A DNA stretch of 64,000 nucleotides from Pelagibius sp048268885 (GCA_048268885.1 JBLWUP010000008.1:1-64000), one strand, 5' to 3'; shown: positions 35,881 to 44,414, counted from the stretch's first letter. The notes: generated by a model from the letters alone, not told the origin. Program-made: numbers and translations.

Positions 35881-35938
35881 GGCTCCCGGGTATTGAGGCT
35901 CCCGGGAATTGAGGCCCCCGGGCAATAAGGCTCTCGGG
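35875..35938. repeat. Four tandem 16-bp copies spanning the SDR stop codon
   Basis: Units start at 35875, 35891, 35907 and 35923. The first holds the last codon and TGA stop. The second and third repeat the TGA in the other two frames, and the fourth carries TAA in the original frame, giving stops in all three frames. Confidence 0.9.
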
Positions 35939-36039
35939 GCGGGGGGTAAGTTGACGCAGCCCCTGGCCTGTGCTGAATAGCGCCCCGGGGTATGTCTCCG
36001 GGGGGAGATCCCCGGGGGGAAGCGGGTCAGGACAGGAAA

Positions 36040-37653
36040 ATGGTGAGCGACAAGCGGGTCTATCTCTTCGATTCGACCCTGCGCGACGGGGCGCAGACCC
36101 AGGGTGTGGACTTCACGGTCCCCGACAAGGGGGCCATCGCACGCGCCCTCGACCGCCTGGGCCTCGACTACGTGGAGGGCGGCTGGCCCGGCGCGAACCC
36201 CACCGACGACGCCTTCTTCGCCGATCCGCCCGATTTCCAGACCAGCCGCTTCGTCGCCTTCGGCATGACCCGCCGCCCCGGCCGCAGCGCCGACAACGAC
36301 CCCGGCCTCGCGGCCCTGCTGAATTCCAAGGCCCACGCCATCTGCATGGTCGGCAAGTCCTGGGACTTTCACGTCGACGTGGCGCTGGAGATCCCGCGTC
36401 AGGAGAATGTCGCCATGATCGCGGACTCGGTGGCCCATGCCCTGACCCGCAAGGACGAGGTGATGTTCGACGCCGAGCATTTCTTCGACGGCTACAAGTC
36501 CAACCCGGCCTACGCGCTGGAGTGCATCGAGGCGGCCCACAAAGCCGGCGCGCGCTGGGTGGTGCTCTGCGACACCAACGGCGGCACCCTGCCGCAGGAG
36601 ATCGAGCGCATCGTCGGGGACGTCTGCGAGAAGATCCCCGGCACGCATGTCGGCATCCACTGCCACAACGATACCGAAAACGCCGTCGCCAATTCGCTGG
36701 CCGCGCTCAAGGCCGGCGCCCGCCAGGTGCAGGGCACCATCAACGGCCTGGGCGAGCGCTGCGGCAACGCCAACATCATCTCTCTGATCGCTTCGCTGAA
36801 GCTGAAAACCGATTTCGACATCGGTATCGACGACCACGGCGTCTCGCAGCTGACCCACGTGTCGCGCCTGCTCGACGAGCGGCTGAACCGCCCGTCGACG
36901 CGCAATGCCGCCTACGTCGGCGAGTCGGCCTTCGCGCACAAGGGCGGCCTGCACGTTTCCGCCGTCGCCAAGGACCCGCGCACCTATGAGCACATCGACC
37001 CGGCGCTGGTCGGCAACCAGCGCCACATCGTGGTTTCCGACCAGGCCGGCCGCGCCAATATCCTGGCGCGCCTCAGCGAGGTCGGCATCGACCTGGACCC
37101 CAAGGACCCCGGCGTCAACAAGCTGGTGGAAGAGGTCAAGGCGCGGGAGTTCGAGGGCTTCGCCTACGACGGGGCCGAGGCTTCCTTCGAGTTGCTGGCG
37201 CGGCGCGCGCGCGACGAGGTGCCGAGCTATTTCTCGCTGACCCGCTTCCGCATCATGGACGACCGCCGCTGGAACGCGCGCGGTGAGCTGGTCACCGAGT
37301 CCGAGGCGACGGTGACTTTGGAGGTCGCCGGCCATGCCAAGATGGAGGTGGCCGACGGCAACGGCCCGGTCAACGCTTTGGACACCGCCCTGCGCAAGGC
37401 GCTGGTGCCGATCTATCCGGAACTGCAGGACATGCGCCTGGTCGACTACAAGGTGCGCATCCTGACGCCGCAGGCCGGCACCCGCGCGGTCACCCGCGTG
37501 ATGATCGAAAGCGCCGACAGCAACGGGCGGCGCTGGACCACCATCGGCGTGTCGACCAACATCATCGACGCGTCCTACAACGCCCTGCACGACGGCATTT
37601 CCTGGAAGCTTTTCCAGGATGGCGCGTCTATCCCGCAGGAGGTCGCCGAATGA
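36040..37653 (+). CDS. cimA: Citramalate synthase
   Basis: The enzyme condenses pyruvate with acetyl-CoA to (R)-citramalate, giving a threonine-independent route to 2-oxobutanoate and isoleucine. The 537-residue protein has the HMGL-like TIM barrel with FDSTLRDGAQTQGVDF (metal and catalytic residues), HCHNDTENAVANS and NGLGERCGNAN. A C-terminal LeuA-type allosteric domain (about residues 390-525) probably binds isoleucine. The residues after DSTLRDGAQ match the CimA form rather than LeuA. The ATG at 36040 follows CAGGA. It overlaps the next gene by ATGA. Confidence 0.93.
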   Translation: MVSDKRVYLFDSTLRDGAQTQGVDFTVPDKGAIARALDRLGLDYVEGGWPGANPTDDAFFADPPDFQTSRFVAFGMTRRPGRSADNDPGLAALLNSKAHAICMVGKSWDFHVDVALEIPRQENVAMIADSVAHALTRKDEVMFDAEHFFDGYKSNPAYALECIEAAHKAGARWVVLCDTNGGTLPQEIERIVGDVCEKIPGTHVGIHCHNDTENAVANSLAALKAGARQVQGTINGLGERCGNANIISLIASLKLKTDFDIGIDDHGVSQLTHVSRLLDERLNRPSTRNAAYVGESAFAHKGGLHVSAVAKDPRTYEHIDPALVGNQRHIVVSDQAGRANILARLSEVGIDLDPKDPGVNKLVEEVKAREFEGFAYDGAEASFELLARRARDEVPSYFSLTRFRIMDDRRWNARGELVTESEATVTLEVAGHAKMEVADGNGPVNALDTALRKALVPIYPELQDMRLVDYKVRILTPQAGTRAVTRVMIESADSNGRRWTTIGVSTNIIDASYNALHDGISWKLFQDGASIPQEVAE

Positions 37654-38432
37654 GATGGGATGCCTGGGCGCTTGCCGCCCTGCTGATTGCCGTGCCGCTG
37701 CCGTTGGCCGCGCAGACGACGGGCCCGTCGGAGGAACCCTCCGCCGTCGAGGCGACGGAAGGGCAGAAAGTGGTGCGCGCCGAAGTGCTGGCGGCTTTCG
37801 CGCGGCTGGTGGACCGCGGCGAGGCCCGGCCGCTCTTCGGCCTGCCGCAGGAGGCCTTCTGGCGCCGTAGCGGCGGCCTCGGGATGGCGCTCTTCGCGGA
37901 CAACGTCGCCGAGCTGCGTCCCCGGCTGGAGGGCGCGGCGGCGCCCTTCGCGGAGGTTTCCGGCCTGGACATCTCGGTGCAGGAAACGGGGCCCGCCGTG
38001 ACGCCGGGCCAGGATCTGGCCGCCCTGGCGCCGGACGCCCAGCTGGTGATCATCGTCGGCTCGCGCGGCGATCTGGCGGCGATCGCCACCGCCGGCGGCT
38101 TCAACAAGGGCATGCTGGCGCGCTTCGAGCTGGGCACCTGGCCTTTCATGTTCGCCTTTGAAAAGGATCAGCGGCGCCGCGGCGTGGTGCTGCTGGCCGA
38201 CGACGAGCCGCTGCGCGCGCGCGAAGCCGCCTTCATCCTTGCGACCGTCTGGGGTTTGGGCGGCGTCACCCTGGGCCCGGAACTGACCGGTCTCGTCGAG
38301 GACCGCGACGGCGGCCCGGCGCTGACGCCTCTCGGCCAGGCGGTCTTCCGGCTGTTCTTCCACGAGGATCTCAGGGTCGGCATGCCGCTGGCCGACGCGG
38401 TGCAGCGCGCCGAAACCCTGCTGCCGCAATAG
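37650..38432 (+). CDS. Hypothetical secreted protein
   Basis: The gene starts inside the cimA stop region (ATGA overlap), so it is translationally coupled to cimA. The 260-residue product has a Sec signal peptide cut after LAAQ. The rest is a soluble alpha/beta-like protein with no family I recognise; landmarks are GLPQEAFWRR and FELGTWPFMFAFEKDQ. The link to isoleucine synthesis is positional only. Confidence 0.75.
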   Translation: MRWDAWALAALLIAVPLPLAAQTTGPSEEPSAVEATEGQKVVRAEVLAAFARLVDRGEARPLFGLPQEAFWRRSGGLGMALFADNVAELRPRLEGAAAPFAEVSGLDISVQETGPAVTPGQDLAALAPDAQLVIIVGSRGDLAAIATAGGFNKGMLARFELGTWPFMFAFEKDQRRRGVVLLADDEPLRAREAAFILATVWGLGGVTLGPELTGLVEDRDGGPALTPLGQAVFRLFFHEDLRVGMPLADAVQRAETLLPQ

Positions 38433-38448
38433 CACCGGCGCTAGAGTC

Positions 38449-39249
38449 TTGTCCGGCACCGACCATACCCGCGAGTCCCCGCTGTCTGCCGGCCCGGCGG
38501 TCATCCTGGTCGACCCGCAGCTCGGCGAGAACATCGGCATGGTGGCCCGCGCCATGCTGAACTGCGGCCTGACCGAGTTGCGCCTGGTGCGCCCGCGCGA
38601 CGGCTGGCCCAGCGAAAAGGCCGAGGCGGCGGCTTCCGGCGCCGACGAGGTGATCGCCGGCGTGCGCCTCTTCGAGAGCACCGAAGACGCCATCGCCGAC
38701 CTGCAGCGGGTCTACGCCACCACGGCGCGGCCGCGCGGCATGGTGAAGCCGGTGGTCACCCCGGCCCAGGCGGCCAAGGAGCTGCGCGCCGAGGCGGCGG
38801 CCGGGCACAAGACCGGGTTGCTCTTCGGGCGCGAACGCTCCGGCCTGGTGAACGACGACATCGCGCTGGCCGACGCCGTGCTGACGGTGCCGCTCAATCC
38901 CGCCTTCTCCTCGCTGAACCTGGCCCAGGCGGTGCTGCTGGTCGGCCATGCCTGGTTTCTCGCCGCCGACGAGACGGCGCCGCGCAAGCTGGAGACCGGC
39001 CCGGGCGAGCCGGCGAGCAAGGCCGAGGTCGTGAACTTCTTCGAGCGCCTGGAGGCGGCGTTGGACGAAACCGGATTCCTCTGGCCGCCGGAAAAGCGCC
39101 CGACCATGGTGCGCAACCTGCGCAACCTCTTTCACCGCATCGCGCCGACGGAGGGCGAGGTCAACACCCTGCACGGCATCATCTCCGCCCTCCGCTACGG
39201 CAAAGGCGGCGAAGACAAGAAGGCTGACCAGAACGACAGCGAAGGCTAG
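38449..39249 (+). CDS. SPOUT RNA methyltransferase, TrmJ-like
   Basis: A 266-residue SpoU/TrmH-family methyltransferase that modifies the 2'-hydroxyl of tRNA or rRNA. It shows the family motifs ENIGMVARAMLNCGL (motif 1), LLFGRERSGLVNDDI (motif 2) and LNPAFSSLNLAQAV (motif 3, part of the SAM-binding knot). It has a TrmJ-like C-terminal helical extension with MVRNLRNLFHRI. Translation probably starts at a TTG at 38449, since the first ATG lies inside motif 1. The tRNA position modified cannot be decided. Confidence 0.9.
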   Translation: MSGTDHTRESPLSAGPAVILVDPQLGENIGMVARAMLNCGLTELRLVRPRDGWPSEKAEAAASGADEVIAGVRLFESTEDAIADLQRVYATTARPRGMVKPVVTPAQAAKELRAEAAAGHKTGLLFGRERSGLVNDDIALADAVLTVPLNPAFSSLNLAQAVLLVGHAWFLAADETAPRKLETGPGEPASKAEVVNFFERLEAALDETGFLWPPEKRPTMVRNLRNLFHRIAPTEGEVNTLHGIISALRYGKGGEDKKADQNDSEG

Positions 39250-39338
39250 GCGGAAATTGCCATAGGCCTTGCAGGGGCGGCGCACTAGACTGCCGGCGTC
39301 CGTGAACACAACAGATCAGAAATCTCGGGGAGGAAATC

Positions 39339-40091
39339 ATGGCGAAGACGGCATTGGTGACGGGCGCGGGGTCGGGCATCGGGCGCGCGGCGGCGCTGGC
39401 GCTGGCCAAGGCGGGCTACAAGGTCGCCATCTGCGGCCGGCGCGAGGACGCCCTGAAGGAAACCGACGCCGAGGCGGGTGCCCAAGGGTCAGGGGGCATG
39501 CTCGCCATTCCCTGCGACGTTTCCGATCCGGACTCGGTGGCGGCCATGTTCGCCAAGATCGAAAGCGAGCTCGGGCGTCTCGACGTGATCTTCAACAATG
39601 CCGGCACCAACGTGCCCGCGACCAACTTCGGCGACCTGGAATGGAGCGCCTGGAAGAAGGTCATCGACGTGAACCTGAACGGCATGTTCCTCTGCGCCAG
39701 CGGTGCTTTCAGACTGATGCAGCGCCAGCAGCCCCAGGGCGGGCGCATCATCAACAACGGCTCGATCTCGGCCCACGCGCCGCGCCCGGGTTCGGCGCCC
39801 TACACCTCATCCAAACACGCGGTGACCGGCTTGACGCGCTCCATCTCGCTCGACGGCCGCGCCTACGACATCGCCTGCGGACAGATCGACATCGGCAACG
39901 CCGCCTCGCACATGACCGAGCGCATGGGCGCGGGCGTGCCCCAGGCCGACGGCTCCATCAAGCCGGAACCGACCATGGACGTGAACCACGTCGCCAACGC
40001 CATCGTGCACATGGCCGACCTGCCGCTGGATGCCAACGTGCAGTTCATGACTATCATGTCGACCAAGATGCCCTTCATCGGGCGGGGATGA
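39339..40091 (+). CDS. SDR family oxidoreductase
   Basis: A 250-residue classical SDR with TGAGSGIGRAAA, NNAGTN, catalytic Ser in NNGSISAH and Tyr-x-x-x-Lys in YTSSKHAV. It is not closely similar to the SDR at 35131 apart from the family motifs. An AGGAAA site lies about 7 bases before the ATG. It converges with the MarR gene. The substrate is unknown. Confidence 0.92.
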   Translation: MAKTALVTGAGSGIGRAAALALAKAGYKVAICGRREDALKETDAEAGAQGSGGMLAIPCDVSDPDSVAAMFAKIESELGRLDVIFNNAGTNVPATNFGDLEWSAWKKVIDVNLNGMFLCASGAFRLMQRQQPQGGRIINNGSISAHAPRPGSAPYTSSKHAVTGLTRSISLDGRAYDIACGQIDIGNAASHMTERMGAGVPQADGSIKPEPTMDVNHVANAIVHMADLPLDANVQFMTIMSTKMPFIGRG

Positions 40092-40119
40092 CGTGTCGGC
40101 GGGATGAGGGCGCGCGGCC

Positions 40120-40674
40120 TCAGCGTTCCCGTTTGACCGAGGCGCCGCTGTCCAGCAGCGGCGCCGCGTCCAGGTCGGCCGCCCCCATCATCGCGGCGAC
40201 TTCGTCCAGGGTCTTGACGATGCGCTGCTGACGGGCGGCGGAAAGCCCCCCAAAAACTTCGATGAATTTTTCGTGCAGCAGAGGCGGGGTCTTGCGCAGC
40301 AGGGTCCGCCCCTGGCGCGTCAGGCGGCTGTGCACCACGCGGCGGTCACTGGCGCTGCGATAGCGCTCGACCAGGCCGCGGTTTTCCAGCCGGTCGAGGA
40401 TCGTGGTCACGGTGCCCTGGCTGAGGCTGACGTGACGCGAAAGCTTGCCGGTGGTGACTTCGCCGAGGTCACGCACCGCGCGCAGCACCACGATCTGAGG
40501 CGTCGTCAGCCCGACGTCGCGCGCCAAGCGTTTCGAATGAAGATCCGTCGCCCGGATGATTCGCCGCAAGGCCGTCAGCACTGCCTGACTGCTGTCTTCC
40601 CCGGTGTCTTCCTGCGCTCGCGCAAGGCGCCGGCGGGCGCCTTTGCCTGAAACAACGTTCTCCGTGATCGACAT
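40120..40674 (-). CDS. MarR family transcriptional regulator
   Basis: The 184-residue protein has a MarR winged helix: LTTPQIVVLRAV, then VTTGKLSRHVSLSQGTVTTILDRLENRGLVER and the wing SDRRVVHSRLT (about residues 55-125). It has an extra basic N-terminus and resembles the EctR-type branch that controls ectoine genes, but no ectoine genes lie nearby. It is divergent from the small gene at 40848, with an AT-rich control region between. Confidence 0.9.
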   Translation of the reverse strand: MSITENVVSGKGARRRLARAQEDTGEDSSQAVLTALRRIIRATDLHSKRLARDVGLTTPQIVVLRAVRDLGEVTTGKLSRHVSLSQGTVTTILDRLENRGLVERYRSASDRRVVHSRLTRQGRTLLRKTPPLLHEKFIEVFGGLSAARQQRIVKTLDEVAAMMGAADLDAAPLLDSGASVKRER

Positions 40675-40718
40675 AGTACGGTTGAATTTCCTGGGTTTCG
40701 GGTTCCAAGTGCTTTGAC

Positions 40719-40748
40719 TTGAAAATTTTTGAGGTGAAAATATATACT
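40719..40748 (+). promoter_or_regulatory. Candidate sigma-70 promoter of the gene at 40848
   Basis: TTGAAA (40719-40724) and TATACT (40743-40748) are separated by 18 bases. The site lies in the AT-rich region divergent from marR, so MarR may regulate it. Confidence 0.55.
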
Positions 40749-40847
40749 ATCAACAAACCAGACAGCGCTCAAGCGACGAGGCTCCTGCAGTGGTCCGATC
40801 CCGCAGTGTGAGCGAGCGCCCCTCCAAGACATGCGAAAGGTGATTTC

Positions 40848-41153
40848 ATGCGGCTTAGCGAGTTACAGACGCAGAGGGTGCAGGAGCAAACCGGCGCCAC
40901 CATGGTGCCCGACGACAACCCTTCCATGCCTCTGCTAAAGCAGAACTTCGGCGACCATACCTTCTTTCTCGACAACGAAGGCCTGCACGTCTGGGAGGCC
41001 GTCGAAGACGATTCCTCCGATGACGGCCCCTCCGATGGCGCCAAGCTGATCGGCGTGCGCATCGCGTCGTGGAGCGAGGGCGAGGAAAAGGCGCTGGTCC
41101 CGCACGAGCCCGCGCCGAGCCACGTGCTCGAGGCGTCCGGTGCCGAATCCTAG
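40848..41153 (+). CDS. Hypothetical acidic protein
   Basis: The 101-residue protein is soluble and acidic, with an Asp/Ser-rich centre (EDDSSDDGPSDG) and no signal peptide or membrane segment. I recognise no family. The ATG follows GAAAGGTG. A Pro-rich gene starts 17 bases downstream, so the two probably form an operon from the promoter at 40719-40748. Confidence 0.7.
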   Translation: MRLSELQTQRVQEQTGATMVPDDNPSMPLLKQNFGDHTFFLDNEGLHVWEAVEDDSSDDGPSDGAKLIGVRIASWSEGEEKALVPHEPAPSHVLEASGAES

Positions 41154-41170
41154 GAGCTAGGGAGGCGGTG

Positions 41171-41413
41171 ATGCGCTGGACGCCATGGCTCGCGGAGGGA
41201 ATGCCCCAAGCGGTGACGCCCCGGCCGCCGCCGGAGCGGCCGCCGGAGCCGGTGCCGCCGACGGTGCCGGACCCGGATAACCCGCCGGAGCCGCCGGTGG
41301 AGATTCCACCGGATCAGCCCGAGCGGCCGGAGATCCCGCCGGGTGAGCCGGGGATTCCCGATCAGCCGGAGATTCCCCCGGAAGAACCGGAGCGTCCGCC
41401 GTCACCGTTGTGA
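41171..41413 (+). CDS. Small Pro/Glu-rich repetitive protein
   Basis: From the ATG at 41171, preceded by GGAGGCGG, the product has 80 residues: a short MRWTPWLAEGMPQ head, then an uninterrupted Pro/Glu tract with units such as PPEPV, PDQPE and IPPEEPERP to the end. It is almost certainly unstructured. A good ribosome-binding site and close spacing to the preceding gene support that it is real. Function is unknown. Confidence 0.6.
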   Translation: MRWTPWLAEGMPQAVTPRPPPERPPEPVPPTVPDPDNPPEPPVEIPPDQPERPEIPPGEPGIPDQPEIPPEEPERPPSPL

Positions 41414-41465
41414 GAACGCCCCCTTCCCGCTGGGAGGGGGTGTTTTCCTTTCCGGCTCTGCCGTT

Positions 41466-41505
41466 CTATTCGGAAACGAGGAAGGCTACTCGGAAACGAG
41501 GAAGG
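41466..41505. repeat. 20-bp tandem duplication spanning a stop codon
   Basis: Units 41466-41485 and 41486-41505 differ by one base. The stop of the histidine phosphatase gene (41486-41488) lies at the edge of the second unit and its copy sits 20 bases on, in another frame. Confidence 0.85.
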
Positions 41506-42070
41506 TGCCGACGACCTGCAGCGCGCCGCCGTCGCCGGTCCGCACGATCACCACTTCGCCGGAGCGCGGATAGACGCCGGTCAGCGCCGTGATGTTCACC
41601 TGATGGCTGACCAGGACGGCGGTTTCGCCGGCGGGCAGGGCGGCCAGCAGGTCGCGCGTCGCCGCCGTCTGCGCCGCGCGGGTCGAACGGTCGGCGAAGA
41701 AGGAGTTGAGCGCCGCCGCTTCCTTGACGCTTCCCAGGTCGAGCAGCCGCGCGGTCTCCGCCGAGCGGCACCACTGGCTGGTCAGCACGTGATCGACCGC
41801 GATGCCGGCATCACGGATGGCGGCGCCGATGGCGCGGGCCTGATCGCGGCCCCGGTCGTCCAGGTTGCGCTGGGTCGTGCAGTCGCCAAGGGTGAAGCCT
41901 GCCGGGTCGCCCGTTCCCGGCGCGATGGCGTGGCGCAGGATGGCATGGGTGCGCGGCTCGGCGAGGCGCTGCAAGGCCGCTTCGCCTTGCGGGACGTCCT
42001 GGGCGATGGCCAGGCCCCAGGTCATTAGGGCGGCATAGAGTATGAAAGCGGCAAAGATGACGGCGCGCAT
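41486..42070 (-). CDS. Histidine phosphatase family protein, secreted
   Basis: The 194-residue protein has an N-terminal hydrophobic segment (AVIFAAFILYAALMTWGLAIA), so it is exported or anchored. The phosphatase core has the catalytic RHAIAPG (His accepts phosphate), Arg in TSQWCRSAETARLL and the second His in VLVSHQVNI. Substrate is unknown; many periplasmic relatives act on sugar or lipid phosphates. It follows arfB on the same strand after 61 bases. Confidence 0.88.
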   Translation of the reverse strand: MRAVIFAAFILYAALMTWGLAIAQDVPQGEAALQRLAEPRTHAILRHAIAPGTGDPAGFTLGDCTTQRNLDDRGRDQARAIGAAIRDAGIAVDHVLTSQWCRSAETARLLDLGSVKEAAALNSFFADRSTRAAQTAATRDLLAALPAGETAVLVSHQVNITALTGVYPRSGEVVIVRTGDGGALQVVGTFLVSE

Positions 42071-42131
42071 GGCGGCTCCCGGCTGGGTCTCCTGATAGGG
42101 GACCTAGGCGGCGGGGCCGCGGCGGCAAGGG

Positions 42132-42554
42132 TCAGTCGTCGCGGGTCGGCCCGCGGCGCAGCTTTTTGATTTCGCCGCGTTGGGTCTTGGCCTGCAGGCG
42201 GCGCTTCTTGGCCGCGTGCGTCGGGCGGGTCTCGCGGCGCGGCTTCGGTGGAATGGCCGCTTCGCGCAGCAGCTCGAGCAGGCGCTCGAGGGCGTCCTCG
42301 CGGTTGCGCTCCTGGCTGCGGAAGCGGTTGGCGGTGATCACCAGTTCGCCTTCCTTGGTCAGCCGCTTGCCGGCCAGCCGCTCGGCGCGGGCGCGCAGGC
42401 CGGCGGGCAGGGAGGGCGAGTGGCGCAGATCGAAGCGCAGCTGCACGGCGGTGGCGACCTTGTTCACGTTCTGCCCGCCGGGGCCGCCGGCGCGCACGAA
42501 GGTCTCCTCGATCTCGTCGGGATCGATCTCGACCGAGTTGGTGACCCTGATCAT
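42132..42554 (-). CDS. arfB: Alternative ribosome-rescue factor ArfB (peptidyl-tRNA hydrolase)
   Basis: The 140-residue protein has the release-factor GGQ motif in RAGGPGGQNVNKVATAV near residue 25, and a basic C-terminal tail (KTQRGEIKKLRRGP) that enters the empty mRNA channel of stalled ribosomes. ArfB hydrolyses peptidyl-tRNA on non-stop ribosomes. There is no full release-factor anticodon domain, which separates it from PrfA/PrfB. It starts 10 bases after the DMT transporter gene. Confidence 0.95.
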   Translation of the reverse strand: MIRVTNSVEIDPDEIEETFVRAGGPGGQNVNKVATAVQLRFDLRHSPSLPAGLRARAERLAGKRLTKEGELVITANRFRSQERNREDALERLLELLREAAIPPKPRRETRPTHAAKKRRLQAKTQRGEIKKLRRGPTRDD

Positions 42555-42564
42555 CGGAGGGCGA

Positions 42565-43467
42565 TCATGTCAGGGCCGCCCGGCGCTGGCGGTTGCCGGC
42601 CAGGGCGTGGCCGGCCAGGGCCGCGACGACGATGCCACCGCCGACGAGCGCCAGGTCGCCCGGGTACTCGCCGATGACCAGCCAGACCCAGACCGGGCCC
42701 ACCACCGTCTCCAGCAGCATCAGCAGGCCAACCTCGGCCGCGGGCAGGTAGCGCGGCCCGGCGGTGATCAGCGCGAAGGAGATCGGCGCCACGAAGAGGC
42801 CCATGAGCACCACGTAGACGAGGTTCGGGCCGGTCGGGATCAGGGGGCCGGGCTCCAGGACCAGGGCCAGGGGCAGCGCCACCAGGGCGGTCAGCGTGCC
42901 GGCAAGGGACATGGCCGGGACCATGCTGACGGCGCGGCCGTGGCGGGTGATGGTGAGGCTGGCGCCGATACAGATGGCGCAGCAGAAGGCGGCGAAGTCG
43001 CCCCACAGCGAGCCGCTGCCCAGGTCCTCCACCACCAGCAGGCCGATGCCGAGAAGGGTGGCGCCGATGGCCAGCCAGGTGCGCAGGGGCACGCCTTCGC
43101 CCAGGAAGCTGCGGCTCAGCACGGCGGCCACCAGGGGGGCGACGGCGACGATGATCAGCACGTCGGCGACCGCGGTGTGGGAAAGGGCCAGGATGAAGCA
43201 CAGGGTGCTGCCCGTGAAGACGATGGCCAGCAGCAGCCCGCAGCGGCCGATGGCCCGAATCTGCGTCATGACCTGGCCGGGGTGGAGCAGGGCCAGGATC
43301 GCCAGGATGCCGAGCGTCTGCAGGGCGCCGCGCCAGACCAGCAGGGTGAAAGGCTCCAGGCCGGCCAGGCGCACCAGCAGGCTGTCCGGCGTCAGCACCA
43401 GGACCCCAAGGGTGGTCAGGAGCAGGCCCTTCTGGTGGTCGGCGAGGGGGGTCTGAAAGGCGGACAT
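42565..43467 (-). CDS. EamA/DMT family transporter
   Basis: From the ATG at 43467 the protein has 300 residues and about ten hydrophobic helices, arranged as two five-helix EamA repeats (about residues 15-140 and 155-285). Members export metabolites or amino acids; the substrate is not predictable. The helix-end motif YLPAAEVGLLMLLE is typical of the second repeat. It is followed by arfB with a 10-base gap. Confidence 0.9.
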   Translation of the reverse strand: MSAFQTPLADHQKGLLLTTLGVLVLTPDSLLVRLAGLEPFTLLVWRGALQTLGILAILALLHPGQVMTQIRAIGRCGLLLAIVFTGSTLCFILALSHTAVADVLIIVAVAPLVAAVLSRSFLGEGVPLRTWLAIGATLLGIGLLVVEDLGSGSLWGDFAAFCCAICIGASLTITRHGRAVSMVPAMSLAGTLTALVALPLALVLEPGPLIPTGPNLVYVVLMGLFVAPISFALITAGPRYLPAAEVGLLMLLETVVGPVWVWLVIGEYPGDLALVGGGIVVAALAGHALAGNRQRRAALT

Positions 43468-43564
43468 TCGGTGGGTTCCGGGCATTTTTTATGGCTTTGA
43501 ACCGGGGTGGTGACCCGGATGGAGGTCTCTATCTACGGTTGTTGGCGCTTCTTTTCCAGTCTAT

Positions 43565-43592
43565 TTGACATTCCGCCGCCCCTGCGTATAGT
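43565..43592 (+). promoter_or_regulatory. Strong sigma-70 promoter of rpsD
   Basis: TTGACA (43565-43570) and TATAGT (43587-43592) are separated by 16 bases, a near-consensus promoter. It places the start of the rpsD message about 200 bases upstream of the ATG. Confidence 0.75.
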
Positions 43593-43598
43593 CCCGGC

Positions 43599-43799
43599 TT
43601 CCTTTCCGGGAATGTGGGAGGGCCCCTCTGAGACCCAAGGTCCAGATGCCTCAACCCCGCCCAGCACAACCCGCAGGTTGCCCAAGTGGCAGCGGGTTCG
43701 GCAAGGCCGGTTTTTACCGGTCGCGCCTGGGACTACCGGAACAACAAGGCCGACCCCGTAATCGTGGGCGGCATCATGAAAGAAAGGAGCCGCTCGGCC
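43599..43799 (+). promoter_or_regulatory. Long structured rpsD 5' leader
   Basis: The leader can form several hairpins, including 43668-43674 with 43692-43698 and a CCGG-TTTTTA-CCGG stem near 43708-43720. S4 is a known autoregulator through leader RNA in other bacteria; whether this leader does so is inference. The AAAGGAG site lies at 43784-43789. Confidence 0.45.
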
Positions 43800-44414
43800 A
43801 TGTCCAAGCGCGTTGCGTCCAAGTACAAGATCAACCGCCGCCTCGGGGTCAACCTCTGGGGCCGTCCCAAAAGCCCCTTCAACAAGCGCGAGTACGGCCC
43901 CGGCCAGCACGGCCAGCGCCGCCGCAAGCCGACCGACTTCGGCATCCAGCTCGCGGCCAAGCAGAAGCTGAAGGGCTACTACGGCAACATCGGCGAGAAG
44001 CAGTTCCGCCGCTACTATGATGAGGCCAACCGGCGCCGCGGCGATACGGGTGAGAACCTGATCGGCCTGCTGGAGCGCCGCCTCGACGCCGTCATCTACC
44101 GCGCCAAGTTCGTGCCGACGGTCTTCGCCGCCCGCCAGTTCGTCAACCACGGCCATGTCACCGTGAACGGCAAGCGGGTCAACATCCCCTCCTATCAGGT
44201 GAAGGAGGGCGACGTGGTCCAGGTGAAGGCGAAGAGCCGCGAGCTGCCGCTGGTGCTGCAGGGCGTCGAGTCCGTGGAGCGCGACCTGCCGGACTACATG
44301 GATGTCGACCACAACCAGATGAAGGCGACCTTCGTGCGCGAGCCGAAGCTGGCCGACGTGCCCTATCCGGTCTCCATGGAACCGAACCTGGTCATCGAGT
44401 TCTACTCGCGCTAA
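43800..44414 (+). CDS. rpsD: 30S ribosomal protein S4
   Basis: S4 binds 16S rRNA and starts assembly of the small subunit. The 204-residue length is standard. It begins MSKRVASKYKINRRLGVNLW, as in alphaproteobacterial S4, and has the S4 RNA-binding domain with LERRLDAVIYRAKFVPT and HVTVNGKRVNIPSYQV (about residues 90-150). An AAAGGAG site supports this start over the longer frame upstream. The gene stands outside the alpha operon, as in related species. Confidence 0.98.
   Translation: MSKRVASKYKINRRLGVNLWGRPKSPFNKREYGPGQHGQRRRKPTDFGIQLAAKQKLKGYYGNIGEKQFRRYYDEANRRRGDTGENLIGLLERRLDAVIYRAKFVPTVFAARQFVNHGHVTVNGKRVNIPSYQVKEGDVVQVKAKSRELPLVLQGVESVERDLPDYMDVDHNQMKATFVREPKLADVPYPVSMEPNLVIEFYSR

Noticed and set aside
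37650..38432. Assignment of the secreted protein after cimA to DUF2927
   Set aside because: It lacks the DUF2927 hallmarks that are clear in the lipoprotein at 44537-45217.
43686..43799. Longer N-terminal extension of rpsD
   Set aside because: The extension lacks similarity to S4, while the ATG at 43800 has an AAAGGAG site and the conserved start MSKRVASKYK.
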